Numbered from the stretch's first letter, positions 24,748 through 33,788 are shown. The stretch is 64,000 nt of DNA from a bacterium (GCA_030535355.1 JAUNIO010000011.1:1-64000), one strand, 5' to 3'. Notes: a model not told the origin generated them from the letters alone. A program made the numbers and translations.

Positions 24748-26082
24748 TTATTCGGATTTCTGGGCTTGATTCAGAAGGCGCACCCGGCAAAGAGCTGGCA
24801 CCATATCGCGGATTTCCAAAACTTCGAATTCAAGCCCCTCGTCGATGCTCACCTTATCGCCGCGCTTGGGCAGACGATCCAGTTGGTCCATGACTAAACC
24901 GCCGACCGTATAGACTTCCTCGCGTTCAATCTCAATTTCTACTTCTTCGCCGAGGTCGTCGAGCATAACCGAGCCTTCCACCAGCCAGCATCCCGGACCA
25001 TTGGCGTCATCTGCCTTAATCGGCTCAATTTCCTCGCTGTCAAATTCGTCAAAGACTTCGCCAAAAATTTCTTCGATGATATCTTCCAGCGTCGCTATAC
25101 CAGCTATGCCACCGAACTCGTCTACGACAGATACCATGTGCCAGCAGTTGGTGCGCATTTTATCCAATGCGTCGTTAAGGTCCATGCTCTCGGGGAAACT
25201 GGCACATTCGCGCTTGATGTCATCCATCGTACCTTCAGCACCGTCCCAGCGGGCTTTGAAGAGGTGGCGCACATGCACCATACCCACAATATGATCTAAA
25301 TTGCCATCGTAAATGGGATAGCGGCTGTAGCCCTCTTCATCAACTATGGCCAAAGCCTGCGCGATCGTCGCTTCTTTAGGAATCCCTACGACCTTCACGC
25401 GCGGGGTCATAACCTGCCGCAAAGTATGCTGGCTCAATTCTATGACATTTTGGCACCAATCGTTATACTTACCTTCCAGCTGGCCGCGCTCGCTGCTCTC
25501 GTCAAAAGCCAAAAGCAAATCTTCTGGAGAATACTTTTCCACCTCCTGAGAAACAGGCAGATGGAGACTGCGCAACACCGTATTGCTTATGCAATCGTTA
25601 AGAAACCAAACCAAAGGCCAAAAGATAACTCCACACCAGTACATCGGCCTCTCAATCAGGCGGGCATACTTCATGGGGTTGTCTATGCCTAAACGTTTGG
25701 GCACCATTTCTCCCAGGACCACATGCAAATAGGTGATTATCAGCAAGGACAGAAAAGTAGCCGCACCGTGAGCGGCCACGTGCTGCACTTCGCATCCCAG
25801 CCAGCCGGCCAGCGCCAAAAGCTGCTGGGCCAGCGCTTTTTCACTGACATAACCTAGGACCAAACTCGCGCAGGTAACTCCTAACTGGGCTACAACTATG
25901 TAGCGATCGCGCTTCACGCTGTCGATTAAAACGTCGTGCAGATTGCGGGCCCATTTATGCTCCTTGCCCTCCTGTTCTAGCTGCACAGGTGTCACCGAAA
26001 TAGCCACAAACTCTGCCAGGACGAAGAAAGCGTTAATAGCGATGAGAAGTATAAGCAAAGAAAGCATCAGCACGGTATTCAT
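24748..26082 (-). CDS. CNNM/CBS-domain transporter-like protein (CorC/HlyC family), paralogue 1
   Basis: A 444-residue inner-membrane protein. An N-terminal CNNM (DUF21) domain with three or four hydrophobic helices covers about residues 1-185 and includes AEFVAISVTPVQLEQ. A CBS pair spans about 205-340, with VMTPRVKVVGIPKEA and the loop VDEFGGIAGIATLEDIIEEIFG. A C-terminal CorC_HlyC domain follows. These proteins are linked to magnesium or sodium-coupled cation efflux; the 'hemolysin' name is historical. The start overlaps the preceding gene's stop by four bases, so the two are translationally coupled and may form a heteromer. Confidence 0.9.
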   Translation of the reverse strand: MNTVLMLSLLILLIAINAFFVLAEFVAISVTPVQLEQEGKEHKWARNLHDVLIDSVKRDRYIVVAQLGVTCASLVLGYVSEKALAQQLLALAGWLGCEVQHVAAHGAATFLSLLIITYLHVVLGEMVPKRLGIDNPMKYARLIERPMYWCGVIFWPLVWFLNDCISNTVLRSLHLPVSQEVEKYSPEDLLLAFDESSERGQLEGKYNDWCQNVIELSQHTLRQVMTPRVKVVGIPKEATIAQALAIVDEEGYSRYPIYDGNLDHIVGMVHVRHLFKARWDGAEGTMDDIKRECASFPESMDLNDALDKMRTNCWHMVSVVDEFGGIAGIATLEDIIEEIFGEVFDEFDSEEIEPIKADDANGPGCWLVEGSVMLDDLGEEVEIEIEREEVYTVGGLVMDQLDRLPKRGDKVSIDEGLEFEVLEIRDMVPALCRVRLLNQAQKSE

Positions 26083-27446
26083 GATTGCCCATCCTGGCGC
26101 TTCAGACGCACTTTGAGCACCTGGCGCTTATTCATCTCCAGAACTACAAAGACGTAGTTTTCGCAATGCACAACCGTGCCCACGCGGGGAACAGCTTCCG
26201 CTAAGTGCATAACTAAACCGCCCACCGTATGCACTTCTTTAGCGTGCTCATCTTCCAGATTAAAGACCACGTCGTAATTCTCAGCCAAATTATCGACTGT
26301 GGTCGATCCTTTTACTATGTATTCTCCTGGTTTAATTTCCCGCACATCCTCGTCTTGCTGCTGATTTTGCGGATCAAATTCATCGTTAATTTCGCCCAAA
26401 ACTTCTTCGAGAATGTCCTCAATAGTCAGAATGCCCTCGGTCCCCCCGTATTCATCTTCCAAAACCGCCATATACGCCCGTGAAGCGCGCAGTTTTTCCA
26501 AAACCGTATCTACTCCGAGCGAAGAAGGACAGTAAACCACATTGTGCATCATCATCTTCTTAAGGGCAGCCTGAGATTTTTTGGGATCGGTAAGTTTCTG
26601 CCCTTTAAGATCGGCCTGAAGCAGCTTTTTTAAGTGCAAAATGCCGATAATATTGTCCTCAGAGCCCTCGTAAACGGGGAAACGCGTATGTGTCGATTTA
26701 ACGACCATGGCCAATATCTCATCGCGGGGCGTAGTCACGTCAATGCACTGCATATTGCTGCGCGGCACCATGATATCGCGGGCAGTGCGGGTGTTAAAGC
26801 GCAAAACATTTTCAATAAACTTCTGCTCAGTAGCGTCGATGTCATCACTGCGCTCAACCAAGCTCGACAGTTCTTCGGGCGAATGCGCATGGCGCTGATT
26901 CTTCAGAGGCACTCCCAACAGGCGCAGCAGCAGTTCGCTGGAGCCGTTCAAGACGCTGATAAACACACCAAAAAACTTCAGTGACCATATCATTGGCAGT
27001 GTCAGGCCTAAAGCGACTTTTTCAGTGTAGCGAACCGCCACGGCTTTGGGCAGAAGTTCTCCGAGAACGAGCTGCAGCACGGTAAACAGCATGATGATTA
27101 GCACGCTGAGAGCGCTATACCAAACCTTGATGGGAATTCCCAGAGGCATCTCCCCGCCGACTTCCAGCAGCAGAGGGCGCAGGTAAGGGGTTAGGCAGCG
27201 CTCACCGATGGCACCGAGGACCAGACTACATATAGTTATACCTATCTGACAGGTGGCCACATAGCGATCTAAAGAATTAGCATTTTCGATATAGGGCAAA
27301 AGCTTGCCGGCTAAAAAATTACCGCGCTCAGCCAAAGCCTCGATCTTGACCTTTTTGACAGATACGGTAGCAAATTCAGCAGCTACATACAATGCGCTTA
27401 AGAAAAGCAAAATAACAATGGCAGCGAAGATAACTATGAATGACAC
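26079..27446 (-). CDS. CNNM/CBS-domain transporter-like protein (CorC/HlyC family), paralogue 2
   Basis: A 455-residue paralogue of the downstream gene with the same CNNM, CBS-pair and CorC_HlyC layout. Motifs include AEFATVSVKKVKIEAL, DIMVPRSNMQCIDV and EDEYGGTEGILTIEDILEEV. The start is read as GTG at 27446, because the family N-terminus (a hydrophobic helix straight after the start) begins there; no strong ribosome site is visible, so this start is less secure than others. It is first in a two-gene operon. A diverged copy of element A lies upstream in the same sense. Confidence 0.88.
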   Translation of the reverse strand: MSFIVIFAAIVILLFLSALYVAAEFATVSVKKVKIEALAERGNFLAGKLLPYIENANSLDRYVATCQIGITICSLVLGAIGERCLTPYLRPLLLEVGGEMPLGIPIKVWYSALSVLIIMLFTVLQLVLGELLPKAVAVRYTEKVALGLTLPMIWSLKFFGVFISVLNGSSELLLRLLGVPLKNQRHAHSPEELSSLVERSDDIDATEQKFIENVLRFNTRTARDIMVPRSNMQCIDVTTPRDEILAMVVKSTHTRFPVYEGSEDNIIGILHLKKLLQADLKGQKLTDPKKSQAALKKMMMHNVVYCPSSLGVDTVLEKLRASRAYMAVLEDEYGGTEGILTIEDILEEVLGEINDEFDPQNQQQDEDVREIKPGEYIVKGSTTVDNLAENYDVVFNLEDEHAKEVHTVGGLVMHLAEAVPRVGTVVHCENYVFVVLEMNKRQVLKVRLKRQDGQS

Positions 27447-27524
27447 TGTTAAAAGTTTCGAAACCTACAACATAAAACCTTTACTGCGTATATTTCCCGT
27501 TTATGCCGTAAATGTCATGCCATA

Positions 27525-27600
27525 GCAGTCAACTATGCTTGTTGCTGCGTTTCGCGGCACGCCAAATAAACTGCTAAACTGCTTTAGTTAATGGCCTGGA
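27525..27600 (-). repeat. Interspersed intergenic element A, diverged copy A6
   Basis: On the minus strand CATTAACTAAAGCAG, GGCGTGCCGCGAAACG, CAGCAACAAGCATAGTTGAC align with the 3' half of copies A3 and A4. It is upstream of and in the sense of the CNNM/CBS gene at 26079-27446. The 5' hairpin half is absent. Confidence 0.45.
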
Positions 27601-27686
27601 GCAAACGGTATTTATGCGCAGGTGTAGATAAGCATATCGCGAACAAATAAGGTTATTATTCTGTATCATCTTCAAGGAGTTCTTTC

Positions 27687-28190
27687 ATGATCACCAAAGA
27701 CCAAGTTGTGGCTATTCATTACACATTAACCGACAAAGACGGCAAGTTGCTGGACAAATCGGGTGAGAAGCCTCTGGAATACCTGCACGGTCACCAAAAT
27801 CTCATTCCCGGCATGGAGAAAGAACTCGAAGGTCACAAAGACGGCGACAAACTCGATGTTATTATCCCCGCCAAAGAAGCTTACGGCGAGTTTGACAAAG
27901 AAAAAGTTTTTAAGGTAGACCGTGCGATTATGGGCCCTGGCGAGCCTAAAGTTGGCATGATGGCCCGCCTCATGACTGACGAGGGCCCTATGATCGCCCG
28001 CATTGCTGAAGTTAGCGAAAAAGAGGTAACGTTCGACGCCAACCATGAGCTAGCCGGCCAGGATTTACACTTTGTTATTGAAGTTGTTTCCGTCCGTCCG
28101 GGCACAGCAGAAGAAATCGCCGCTGGCAGCTTAGATATGGGCTGTGGCGGAGGATGCAGCGGCTGCAGCGACTGCGCAGGCTACCACTAA
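27687..28190 (+). CDS. slyD: SlyD-like FKBP-type peptidyl-prolyl isomerase
   Basis: A 167-residue cytoplasmic FKBP of the SlyD class. The split FKBP core (TLTDKDGKLLDKSGEKPLEY ... HFVIEVVSVRPGT) surrounds the insert-in-flap chaperone domain, with the hinge block LIPGMEKELEGHKDGD. The last 18 residues are a Cys-rich metal tail (CGGGCSGCSDCAGYH). SlyD speeds proline isomerisation, chaperones nascent chains and passes nickel to hydrogenase maturation in E. coli; the short Cys-rich tail here keeps the metal-binding potential but is Cys- rather than His-dominated. AAGGAG precedes the ATG. The next gene also has a Cys/His-rich segment. Confidence 0.92.
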   Translation: MITKDQVVAIHYTLTDKDGKLLDKSGEKPLEYLHGHQNLIPGMEKELEGHKDGDKLDVIIPAKEAYGEFDKEKVFKVDRAIMGPGEPKVGMMARLMTDEGPMIARIAEVSEKEVTFDANHELAGQDLHFVIEVVSVRPGTAEEIAAGSLDMGCGGGCSGCSDCAGYH

Positions 28191-28205
28191 GCCTTGAGAA
28201 CAGCC

Positions 28206-28616
28206 ATGAAAGACAAAACCAATGCAGCCGAGTCCCTCTTGCAGTCAGAGGGACCGGGAAAAGCTAGCCTTTCCCCTACTCCAGCCCACCAAGACTGCAG
28301 CCATAGCTCCTGTCCTCAGCAGACAGTGCAAGGCCATTCTCATCCTCTGCAGCTGCAGGGACGTGCCGAGATCGCTTTTCCCTGCGAATTCATCATCAAA
28401 GCTATAGGATTGCAGTCCGATGATTTGGCCGCTCACACCCACAGTTTAATCGTTAAGCACGCTCCCGACCTAAGAATTGAGCATTTACAATTGCGCACCA
28501 GCAGCAAAGGCAAATATTTATCTGTGAGCGCCACAATTAATGCCGTCAGCCGGGAGCAGCTCGACAATATCTACCGCGAATTGAACAGCGATCCGCGGAT
28601 TCTCTATACTCTATAA
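28206..28616 (+). CDS. DUF493/YbeD-like protein with Cys/His-rich N-terminus
   Basis: A 136-residue protein, taking the ATG at 28206; a TTG four codons upstream is possible. The C-terminal 85 residues match the DUF493/YbeD fold: FPCEFIIKAIG near residue 60, a middle Ile/Leu strand pattern, and VSREQLDNIYRELNSDPRILYTL at the end. YbeD is a small ACT-like protein of unclear, probably regulatory, function. The first 50 residues are an unusual extension with HQDCSHSSCPQQ and QGHSHP, which could bind a metal. It sits 15 bases after slyD, likely in the same operon. Confidence 0.75.
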   Translation: MKDKTNAAESLLQSEGPGKASLSPTPAHQDCSHSSCPQQTVQGHSHPLQLQGRAEIAFPCEFIIKAIGLQSDDLAAHTHSLIVKHAPDLRIEHLQLRTSSKGKYLSVSATINAVSREQLDNIYRELNSDPRILYTL

Positions 28617-28623
28617 CTTAACT

Positions 28624-29214
28624 ATGCTATTTCGCTATGCTCACGCAACAAAAGGTTCCGATAAGACTTTGGGTGAGCCTTCCGATCTTCCCAGCGTAAT
28701 TAGAGAAGATATGCTCATGTTAGCTCCTATAACCCCTTGGCAGCTTTTCGCCACCTGGCATATCTCCTACTCCACGCAAAACCGTTTGCGCGATTTTATC
28801 GGTGAAGATGAATTTGACAACTGCCGCCTTATTCTGACGCTAAAGCTCCTCGACGAAGACTTTGAAGGTCTGCCCATAGATGTTTCGGGTCCATCGACCA
28901 CCGATTATATCAATTTAGAAAAACTCAGTTCTAGCCGTGTCAAACTGCAGGAGTTAAGCGCAGTGCATATCTACGGTGAGTTAAGCTATCATCGCGAATC
29001 GACTTCATATTACGTCACGCGCTCGACTCTCATATCGCTGCCCAGAGCTTTTCTGTCCCAGCGTTGCGATCAAGATTTTCCCCCTGTACCCGCACTTTAT
29101 TCGCGCATATTTCGCAGGCTGTCTCCCCAGTCACCCCGCGATAGCGAGCCGCCCTCTCTGGTCAGACTAGGCGAGCAGCTCGATGCGCAGTTGGGTATTT
29201 CTGCCCTTAAATAG
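28624..29214 (+). CDS. DUF4912 domain protein
   Basis: A 196-residue protein with a DUF4912-type core: APITPWQLFATWHIS, followed by strands of the type RLILTLKLLD and a SYHRESTSYYVTRSTL segment. DUF4912 proteins have an immunoglobulin-like or carbohydrate-module-like shape and are often encoded beside GH57 genes, as here. No signal peptide is visible. It begins seven bases after the DUF493 gene and ends nine bases before the GH57 gene, so the block slyD to the binding protein at 31231 reads like one operon. Function is unknown; a role in polysaccharide metabolism is inferred from the neighbour. Confidence 0.75.
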   Translation: MLFRYAHATKGSDKTLGEPSDLPSVIREDMLMLAPITPWQLFATWHISYSTQNRLRDFIGEDEFDNCRLILTLKLLDEDFEGLPIDVSGPSTTDYINLEKLSSSRVKLQELSAVHIYGELSYHRESTSYYVTRSTLISLPRAFLSQRCDQDFPPVPALYSRIFRRLSPQSPRDSEPPSLVRLGEQLDAQLGISALK

Positions 29215-29223
29215 GAAGCTGAC

Positions 29224-31227
29224 ATGACGGTCACCGTTTCCCCCGGTTATTTGTGCTTTTTCATAAATGCCCATCTGCCATATATGGCACCGTTAACGGC
29301 TAACACCGTTTATCAAGATAACTGGCTGTGCAACACCCTTTTTAATAGTTATCTGCCTATTCTGGAGCTATTCGACCGCCTCGCTGAGGAAGGCATACCG
29401 TATTGTGTAAACCTGAGCATCAGTCCCGTGGTCATGGAAATGATCGCCTCTCCGGCCATGGCTGAGCGCTTCTCCCAGTATCTGCAGATGCGCTGGGACA
29501 ACGCTCAGCAGGAGCTCGGAAAGATGGGACATTCCTCTCCGTTAAGGCCGTTAGCTCAGCATTTTGCCGATGAAATTCAGCATAGAATTGAACTCTTCCG
29601 CGAGCGCTATCAGGGACGCGTTCTCGCCACAATCAACAGGTTGGTTCACTGCGGCCATCTAGAGCTTTTAGCAGCCAGCGCTACAGGGGCATACCTGCCT
29701 TTATTGGGCTCATCACCGTCATTAGCCTGGGGGCAGATCAAAGTCGGCTGTCAGAGCTATACTAAATATTTCAGTTCGCCTCCGCGAGGTTTTTGGTCAT
29801 TTGATGGCGGTTATACGCCAGAGATAAGCGAGTTGCTATACAGCGCCGGCATACGCTACACTTTAGCACCAGCACTCTGCGTGTTAGGCGGGGTGCCGCG
29901 TCCTCAGGCAGCTACATTTCGTCCCATTGTAGCCCCAGATGGTCTAATAGTATTTGGCGAAGATATTGAGACCAAGCTGGACATTTTGCACAGCCGCACC
30001 GGTTTTATCAATAACCCAGAGTACCTGCGAACCGAGACACCTGCTCCAATCCCAGATGCTGCGTCAAAATCAGCCAAACCGCCCGTCCAGTCCCATATAT
30101 ACAGCCAGTCCTACTATAGCCGGGCGCGTTCTGGAGAACATCAGCAAATCTATAATTTCCAGCAGGCTATGGCGTCAGCTAAACTGCAGGCCCAGACCTT
30201 TATCGAAAATCGCTGCCGGCAGACTCAGTGGGTAGCCCAAAAGCTGGGAACTCCCGCAGTCATAACTTTGGCTCTGCCTGCGGAGATGTTTGGGCAAAGC
30301 TGGTATGAAGGAATAATCTGGCTGGAAGAAGTTTTGCGCTTATTAGCTCAGCCAGATATACCTTTGCAAAGCAGCCACTTTAGTTCGCTGTGCCATCTGG
30401 AGCCGCTTCAGCAGTGCACTCCCAATTCCGGTTCTGCCAATGCTGGCTCTTTCAGCGCCAACTGGCTGAACGAACGTTCTTCGTGGATATATAAACACAA
30501 TTATTTGGCTGGTCAGCGCCTTTTAAAAATGGCCAAAATAGGCCACCAGCGCGATGATTTTAAACGCCGTCTTATCAACCAGGCCGCGCGCGAACTGATG
30601 CTAGCCCAAAGCTCCGACTGGCCTACCCTCCTGTCCAACGATCTAGACAGCAAAGCTGCCCGCAAAGAAGTTAGGAGACATCTAGCCGCCTTCCACAAGC
30701 TCTTTGACGATTTTCGCGAGGGAAGGGCAGACGAAGCCGGACTGCGAAAATTGGAAGAGCGCTGCCCAATTTTTCCCGATCTCAGTTATGAAGAATGTTA
30801 CCTAGAACTAGAAAGGTCTCAGAAATCTATGCCTACCAATCAGCCCGAATTAAACAGTTCTGCCGCTGCCATAGATAAAGATGAAATTATTGCCGGAATT
30901 CTGCAAATCCAAAAAGTTACCCGCGAATTAGCCGTACTCTGCCAGCAGGCCTTAGCCACAGACAAAGATGTTTCCCTGGATATTTCCGCCAAGGCCTGCG
31001 AATCTGTAGCCATAGTCGAAGATTTAGCCAGGCGCGCCCGCGATCCTCACGCCCTGCAGCGCTATCTAGATACCACCACAAAATTAGAAAACATTATTAA
31101 AATAATAGCCGACACCAACGACACTCAGGAACTTCTAGACCTGCATAGAGAAGCCATCGAAGCTGTTGACGCTTGGGCGGATACGGTCGAATCGCTGTTA
31201 AAGAGCATTATTGCCCAAGCCAAATAG
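29224..31227 (+). CDS. GH57 (DUF1957-type) protein with altered catalytic residues
   Basis: A 667-residue protein related to GH57 1,4-alpha-glucan branching enzymes. The N-terminal FFINAHLPYMA matches the family LVLHAHLPYV. The nucleophile block normally reads GFWLPECAY, whereas here it is GFWSFDGGY at residues 189-197, putting Asp194 where the Glu belongs. The acid/base block normally reads FDTELFGHWWFEG; here it is LPAEMFGQSWYEG, putting Pro352 in place of the Asp. The spacing matches active enzymes. The C-terminal DUF1957 helical part includes SSWIYKH, and an extra acidic helical tail (about 540-667) follows. AGGAAG precedes the start. It is probably inactive as a glycosidase and may bind glucan. 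Confidence 0.82.
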   Translation: MTVTVSPGYLCFFINAHLPYMAPLTANTVYQDNWLCNTLFNSYLPILELFDRLAEEGIPYCVNLSISPVVMEMIASPAMAERFSQYLQMRWDNAQQELGKMGHSSPLRPLAQHFADEIQHRIELFRERYQGRVLATINRLVHCGHLELLAASATGAYLPLLGSSPSLAWGQIKVGCQSYTKYFSSPPRGFWSFDGGYTPEISELLYSAGIRYTLAPALCVLGGVPRPQAATFRPIVAPDGLIVFGEDIETKLDILHSRTGFINNPEYLRTETPAPIPDAASKSAKPPVQSHIYSQSYYSRARSGEHQQIYNFQQAMASAKLQAQTFIENRCRQTQWVAQKLGTPAVITLALPAEMFGQSWYEGIIWLEEVLRLLAQPDIPLQSSHFSSLCHLEPLQQCTPNSGSANAGSFSANWLNERSSWIYKHNYLAGQRLLKMAKIGHQRDDFKRRLINQAARELMLAQSSDWPTLLSNDLDSKAARKEVRRHLAAFHKLFDDFREGRADEAGLRKLEERCPIFPDLSYEECYLELERSQKSMPTNQPELNSSAAAIDKDEIIAGILQIQKVTRELAVLCQQALATDKDVSLDISAKACESVAIVEDLARRARDPHALQRYLDTTTKLENIIKIIADTNDTQELLDLHREAIEAVDAWADTVESLLKSIIAQAK

Positions 31228-31230
31228 ATT

Positions 31231-32745
31231 ATGAAGAGTTTTTTTGCCAAACTAATCAAATGGTTGATATTTCTAGCGATTTGCGCTGGGCTAATCTTCC
31301 TAGTCCACCGTTTTTACACCAATCGCCAGCTCATATTTAATTATGTTGGCGAACAGAACCATTTTTTTACGCATAAAGATAAGCGCAGCAACATAAAAAT
31401 AGGCTTATGCGACCGCAATGCCGCTCTCTCTATTTATGCGCCTATAAGCCTGCACAGCCAGGCTCAGGGACTAGGCCTACAAGCCGTTCGCTTTGCTAGC
31501 AATGAATCGCTGTGGGCAGCGTTAGAGCACGGCCAAATTGACTTCGCCTTAGTGAGTCTAGACCAGTTCGCGAAACGCGCCCCGCTTTCTTCTCTGCTCA
31601 TAGCGTTTCCTTACGCTATCAGCCAAGGCAACGAGGGCATCGTCTGCTCATCGGCCTGGAACAAAGCGCAAAATGGGCAAAACCGCCACATCGCCTGTAT
31701 TACCAACTCCACAGGAGAATACCTAGCCCAAGTTTTAGCCGATGCCAGCATGGACAGCGCTAATCCCCTACAGCTCGCTGGAGCCTGCAAAGAAAAAGAA
31801 GCAGTTGAACTGCTGCGCAGCGGCCAAGCCGAGGCCCTAGTCATATCCGAACCCACCTTGACATCGCTGCAAGCCAGCGGTTACACAGCCCTAGCCGACT
31901 GGGAATCACCCAGTATAATTGAAGTTTGCGTACTGAAAACACCCCAGTCCGAATCCCAAAAGCAAAAACTGCAGCAAGTTATATCTCAGCTGGCTAAAAT
32001 TTGGTTTAACCGCCTGGAAGATTTAAATACCATGCCCGGGCCGACTTACTCCTCCATAGCCAAAGCCAGCGGCCTTAAACGTGCAGATGTCCGCGATGCC
32101 TTGCGTTCCGGCCTGCATTTTTTATCTGCCTCCGAAGCGCAGGAACTTTTGCGAAGCGGTCATTTAGCCAACGAAACCTTAAGGCTCGCTGAGTATTGGA
32201 TGATGAGCGGTATATACTCCACAACATCTGTCAGCATACTGCCAGACCCCGACAAACTAATATTTCCCAGTCCGGAATTAATGCGCCTGCGCACTGGCTC
32301 GCTGGCCCGCCCGCGCCCAACGCGATCCGAACCTTCTTATCCCCCACCCTCAGATACCAGAGATAAAGTAACGCTTCCCAGCGAGACAGACGAAGAAACT
32401 GCCAGCGAAGATCACGCTTCTCCGCATTTCAGGGCAGATTCGAGCGATAGCGAACCACAGTCTGAGCTTAAGTCGCACGAAGCTCCTCCCCCGCCCTCGC
32501 CTATCCCCCCGTCCAAAGAGCTTTCTCCCTTTACAGTGCCTAAAGATACGGATAACGATGCCCAGGCCCAGCCTTCCGAACCCAATGCTGATGCCCAGGC
32601 CCAGCCTACCGAACCCAACGCCGAAGCTCAGCCAGACGAACCTGGATTCGACTCGCAAGGTTCCCATGCCCAACCGAGACGCGCCCCTAGAATGAAACAG
32701 AAGCCGTCTGAGCATCCTTTGAAGAAAAGAATATACCCGCAATAG
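31231..32745 (+). CDS. Membrane-anchored NMT1/SsuA-like binding protein with Pro-rich tail
   Basis: A 504-residue protein. One N-terminal membrane segment (about residues 8-27) anchors a periplasmic domain (about 50-340) that resembles substrate-binding proteins of the NMT1/nitrate/taurine type. Blocks are IKIGLCDRNAALSIYAP, ALEHGQIDFALVSLDQF, IACITNSTGEYLAQ and ELLRSGQAEALVISEP. The final 150 residues are Pro/Ser/Glu-rich, with short imperfect repeats (NADAQAQPTEPNA). No permease or ATPase gene is adjacent, so a sensory or structural role is possible. It follows the GH57 gene by three bases. A GTAAGCGCC/GGCGCTTAC inverted repeat without a T-run follows the stop. Confidence 0.6.
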   Translation: MKSFFAKLIKWLIFLAICAGLIFLVHRFYTNRQLIFNYVGEQNHFFTHKDKRSNIKIGLCDRNAALSIYAPISLHSQAQGLGLQAVRFASNESLWAALEHGQIDFALVSLDQFAKRAPLSSLLIAFPYAISQGNEGIVCSSAWNKAQNGQNRHIACITNSTGEYLAQVLADASMDSANPLQLAGACKEKEAVELLRSGQAEALVISEPTLTSLQASGYTALADWESPSIIEVCVLKTPQSESQKQKLQQVISQLAKIWFNRLEDLNTMPGPTYSSIAKASGLKRADVRDALRSGLHFLSASEAQELLRSGHLANETLRLAEYWMMSGIYSTTSVSILPDPDKLIFPSPELMRLRTGSLARPRPTRSEPSYPPPSDTRDKVTLPSETDEETASEDHASPHFRADSSDSEPQSELKSHEAPPPPSPIPPSKELSPFTVPKDTDNDAQAQPSEPNADAQAQPTEPNAEAQPDEPGFDSQGSHAQPRRAPRMKQKPSEHPLKKRIYPQ

Positions 32746-32837
32746 TAAGCGCCCAACATAGTTTTGGCGCTTACACTCAACAGCTGGTATGCTTTAACAT
32801 AGGCACATTATGACTCCCCCTAAAGGTATGTCGTTTA

Positions 32838-32872
32838 GTTAGCGATCAGCTAACTTGCGAAACTATCTAACT
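32838..32872 (+). repeat. Interspersed element B, copy B3
   Basis: TTAGC-GATCA-GCTAA hairpin followed by CTTGCGAAACTATCTAAC; nearly the same as copy B2. It runs directly into copy A5. Confidence 0.6.
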
Positions 32873-32878
32873 CACCCT

Positions 32879-32946
32879 AAAATTAGCTTTACCGTAAACA
32901 TTAACGTGTCTCAAAAGCGTAGCAACCAGCATATTTGACGGTTACC
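32879..32946 (+). repeat. Interspersed intergenic element A, 3'-half copy A5
   Basis: AAATTAGC, AACATTAACGTGTCTCAAAA, CGTAGCAACCAGCATATTTG and ACGGTTAC match the 3' half of A3/A4. The 5' hairpins are missing. It ends about 27 bases before the DUF554 start, in the same sense. Confidence 0.65.
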
Positions 32947-32973
32947 CGCAATAATAGAGAGAGAACCTGCAAC

Positions 32974-33729
32974 ATGGGAACTTTAGTAAACACCATAGCA
33001 GTTATAGTTGGCTCGCTCATAGGTATGGGGTTAGGGCGCTTTATTCCTCAGCGCCTTAACGGTGCGCTTATGCAGGGATTGGGGCTATGCACAGCATTTC
33101 TGGGCATCATGGGCTTCAGCAGCAAGACCCACCCTCTGGTGCTAATCTTTGCCATGGTCATGGGGATTATTGTCGGCGAATTAGCCGATCTGGATGCCCT
33201 GCTGATACGTTTCAGCGATTATATAAAGCTTAAACTCAGCCACACCTCCGCTGCTGGCGGCACAGCCTCCACTTCCTCCAACCCAGACCTCCCGCCAACA
33301 GAATCCAATAATTCTAACTTCAGTGAAGGCTTTATAGCTGCAACTCTCTTGTGGTGTTCGGGGGCTATGGTCGTTGTCGGATGCATTCAGGACGGTATGC
33401 AGGGCGATCCCAGTACGCTGTACGCCAAATCCGCTCTCGACCTGGTTTCTTCTATAATGTTTGCCTCTAGCCTAGGAGTAGGGGTCCTTGCGGCTTCAGC
33501 CTCAGTACTGATCATTCAGGGCAGCCTGACCTTAGCAGCCGGCTGGCTGGCCCCCTTTCTTACAGATGCCGTAATAACCGATATAAGCACGGTAGGATCG
33601 CTGCTATTGGTGGCCTTAAGCCTCAACATTCTGGGACTGACCAAAATAAAAGTAATGAATTTTACGCCAGCCTGTCTAATGCCCATTTTTATCCACGCCA
33701 GCGGTTTAGCCGCTTTAATTAGCCGATAG
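32974..33729 (+). CDS. DUF554 family membrane protein
   Basis: A 251-residue integral membrane protein of the DUF554 (YdfK/YqgA) family. It starts at the ATG 32974, where the family N-terminus GTLVNTIAVIVGSLIGMGLG begins; an upstream start would run into repeat A5. Six or seven hydrophobic helices are visible. The motif FLGIMGFSS and the GAMVVVGCIQDGMQGDP block are typical. A Ser/Thr/Pro/Asn-rich loop of about 30 residues (HTSAAGGTASTSS...) in the middle is longer than I would expect for the family. Function is unknown, probably transport. Single-gene unit. Confidence 0.88.
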   Translation: MGTLVNTIAVIVGSLIGMGLGRFIPQRLNGALMQGLGLCTAFLGIMGFSSKTHPLVLIFAMVMGIIVGELADLDALLIRFSDYIKLKLSHTSAAGGTASTSSNPDLPPTESNNSNFSEGFIAATLLWCSGAMVVVGCIQDGMQGDPSTLYAKSALDLVSSIMFASSLGVGVLAASASVLIIQGSLTLAAGWLAPFLTDAVITDISTVGSLLLVALSLNILGLTKIKVMNFTPACLMPIFIHASGLAALISR

Positions 33730-33750
33730 AACTAATATTATTTAGTCTGC

Positions 33751-33778
33751 AATTAGCCAACTTGCGAACTTTCTAGCT
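33751..33778 (+). repeat. Interspersed element B, 3'-half copy B4
   Basis: AATTAGCCAACTTGCGAACT plus TTCTAGCT matches the second half of B2/B3; the hairpin half is lost. It precedes element C copy C2, giving B-C order. Confidence 0.4.
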
Positions 33779-33788
33779 CCCGCTTTTT

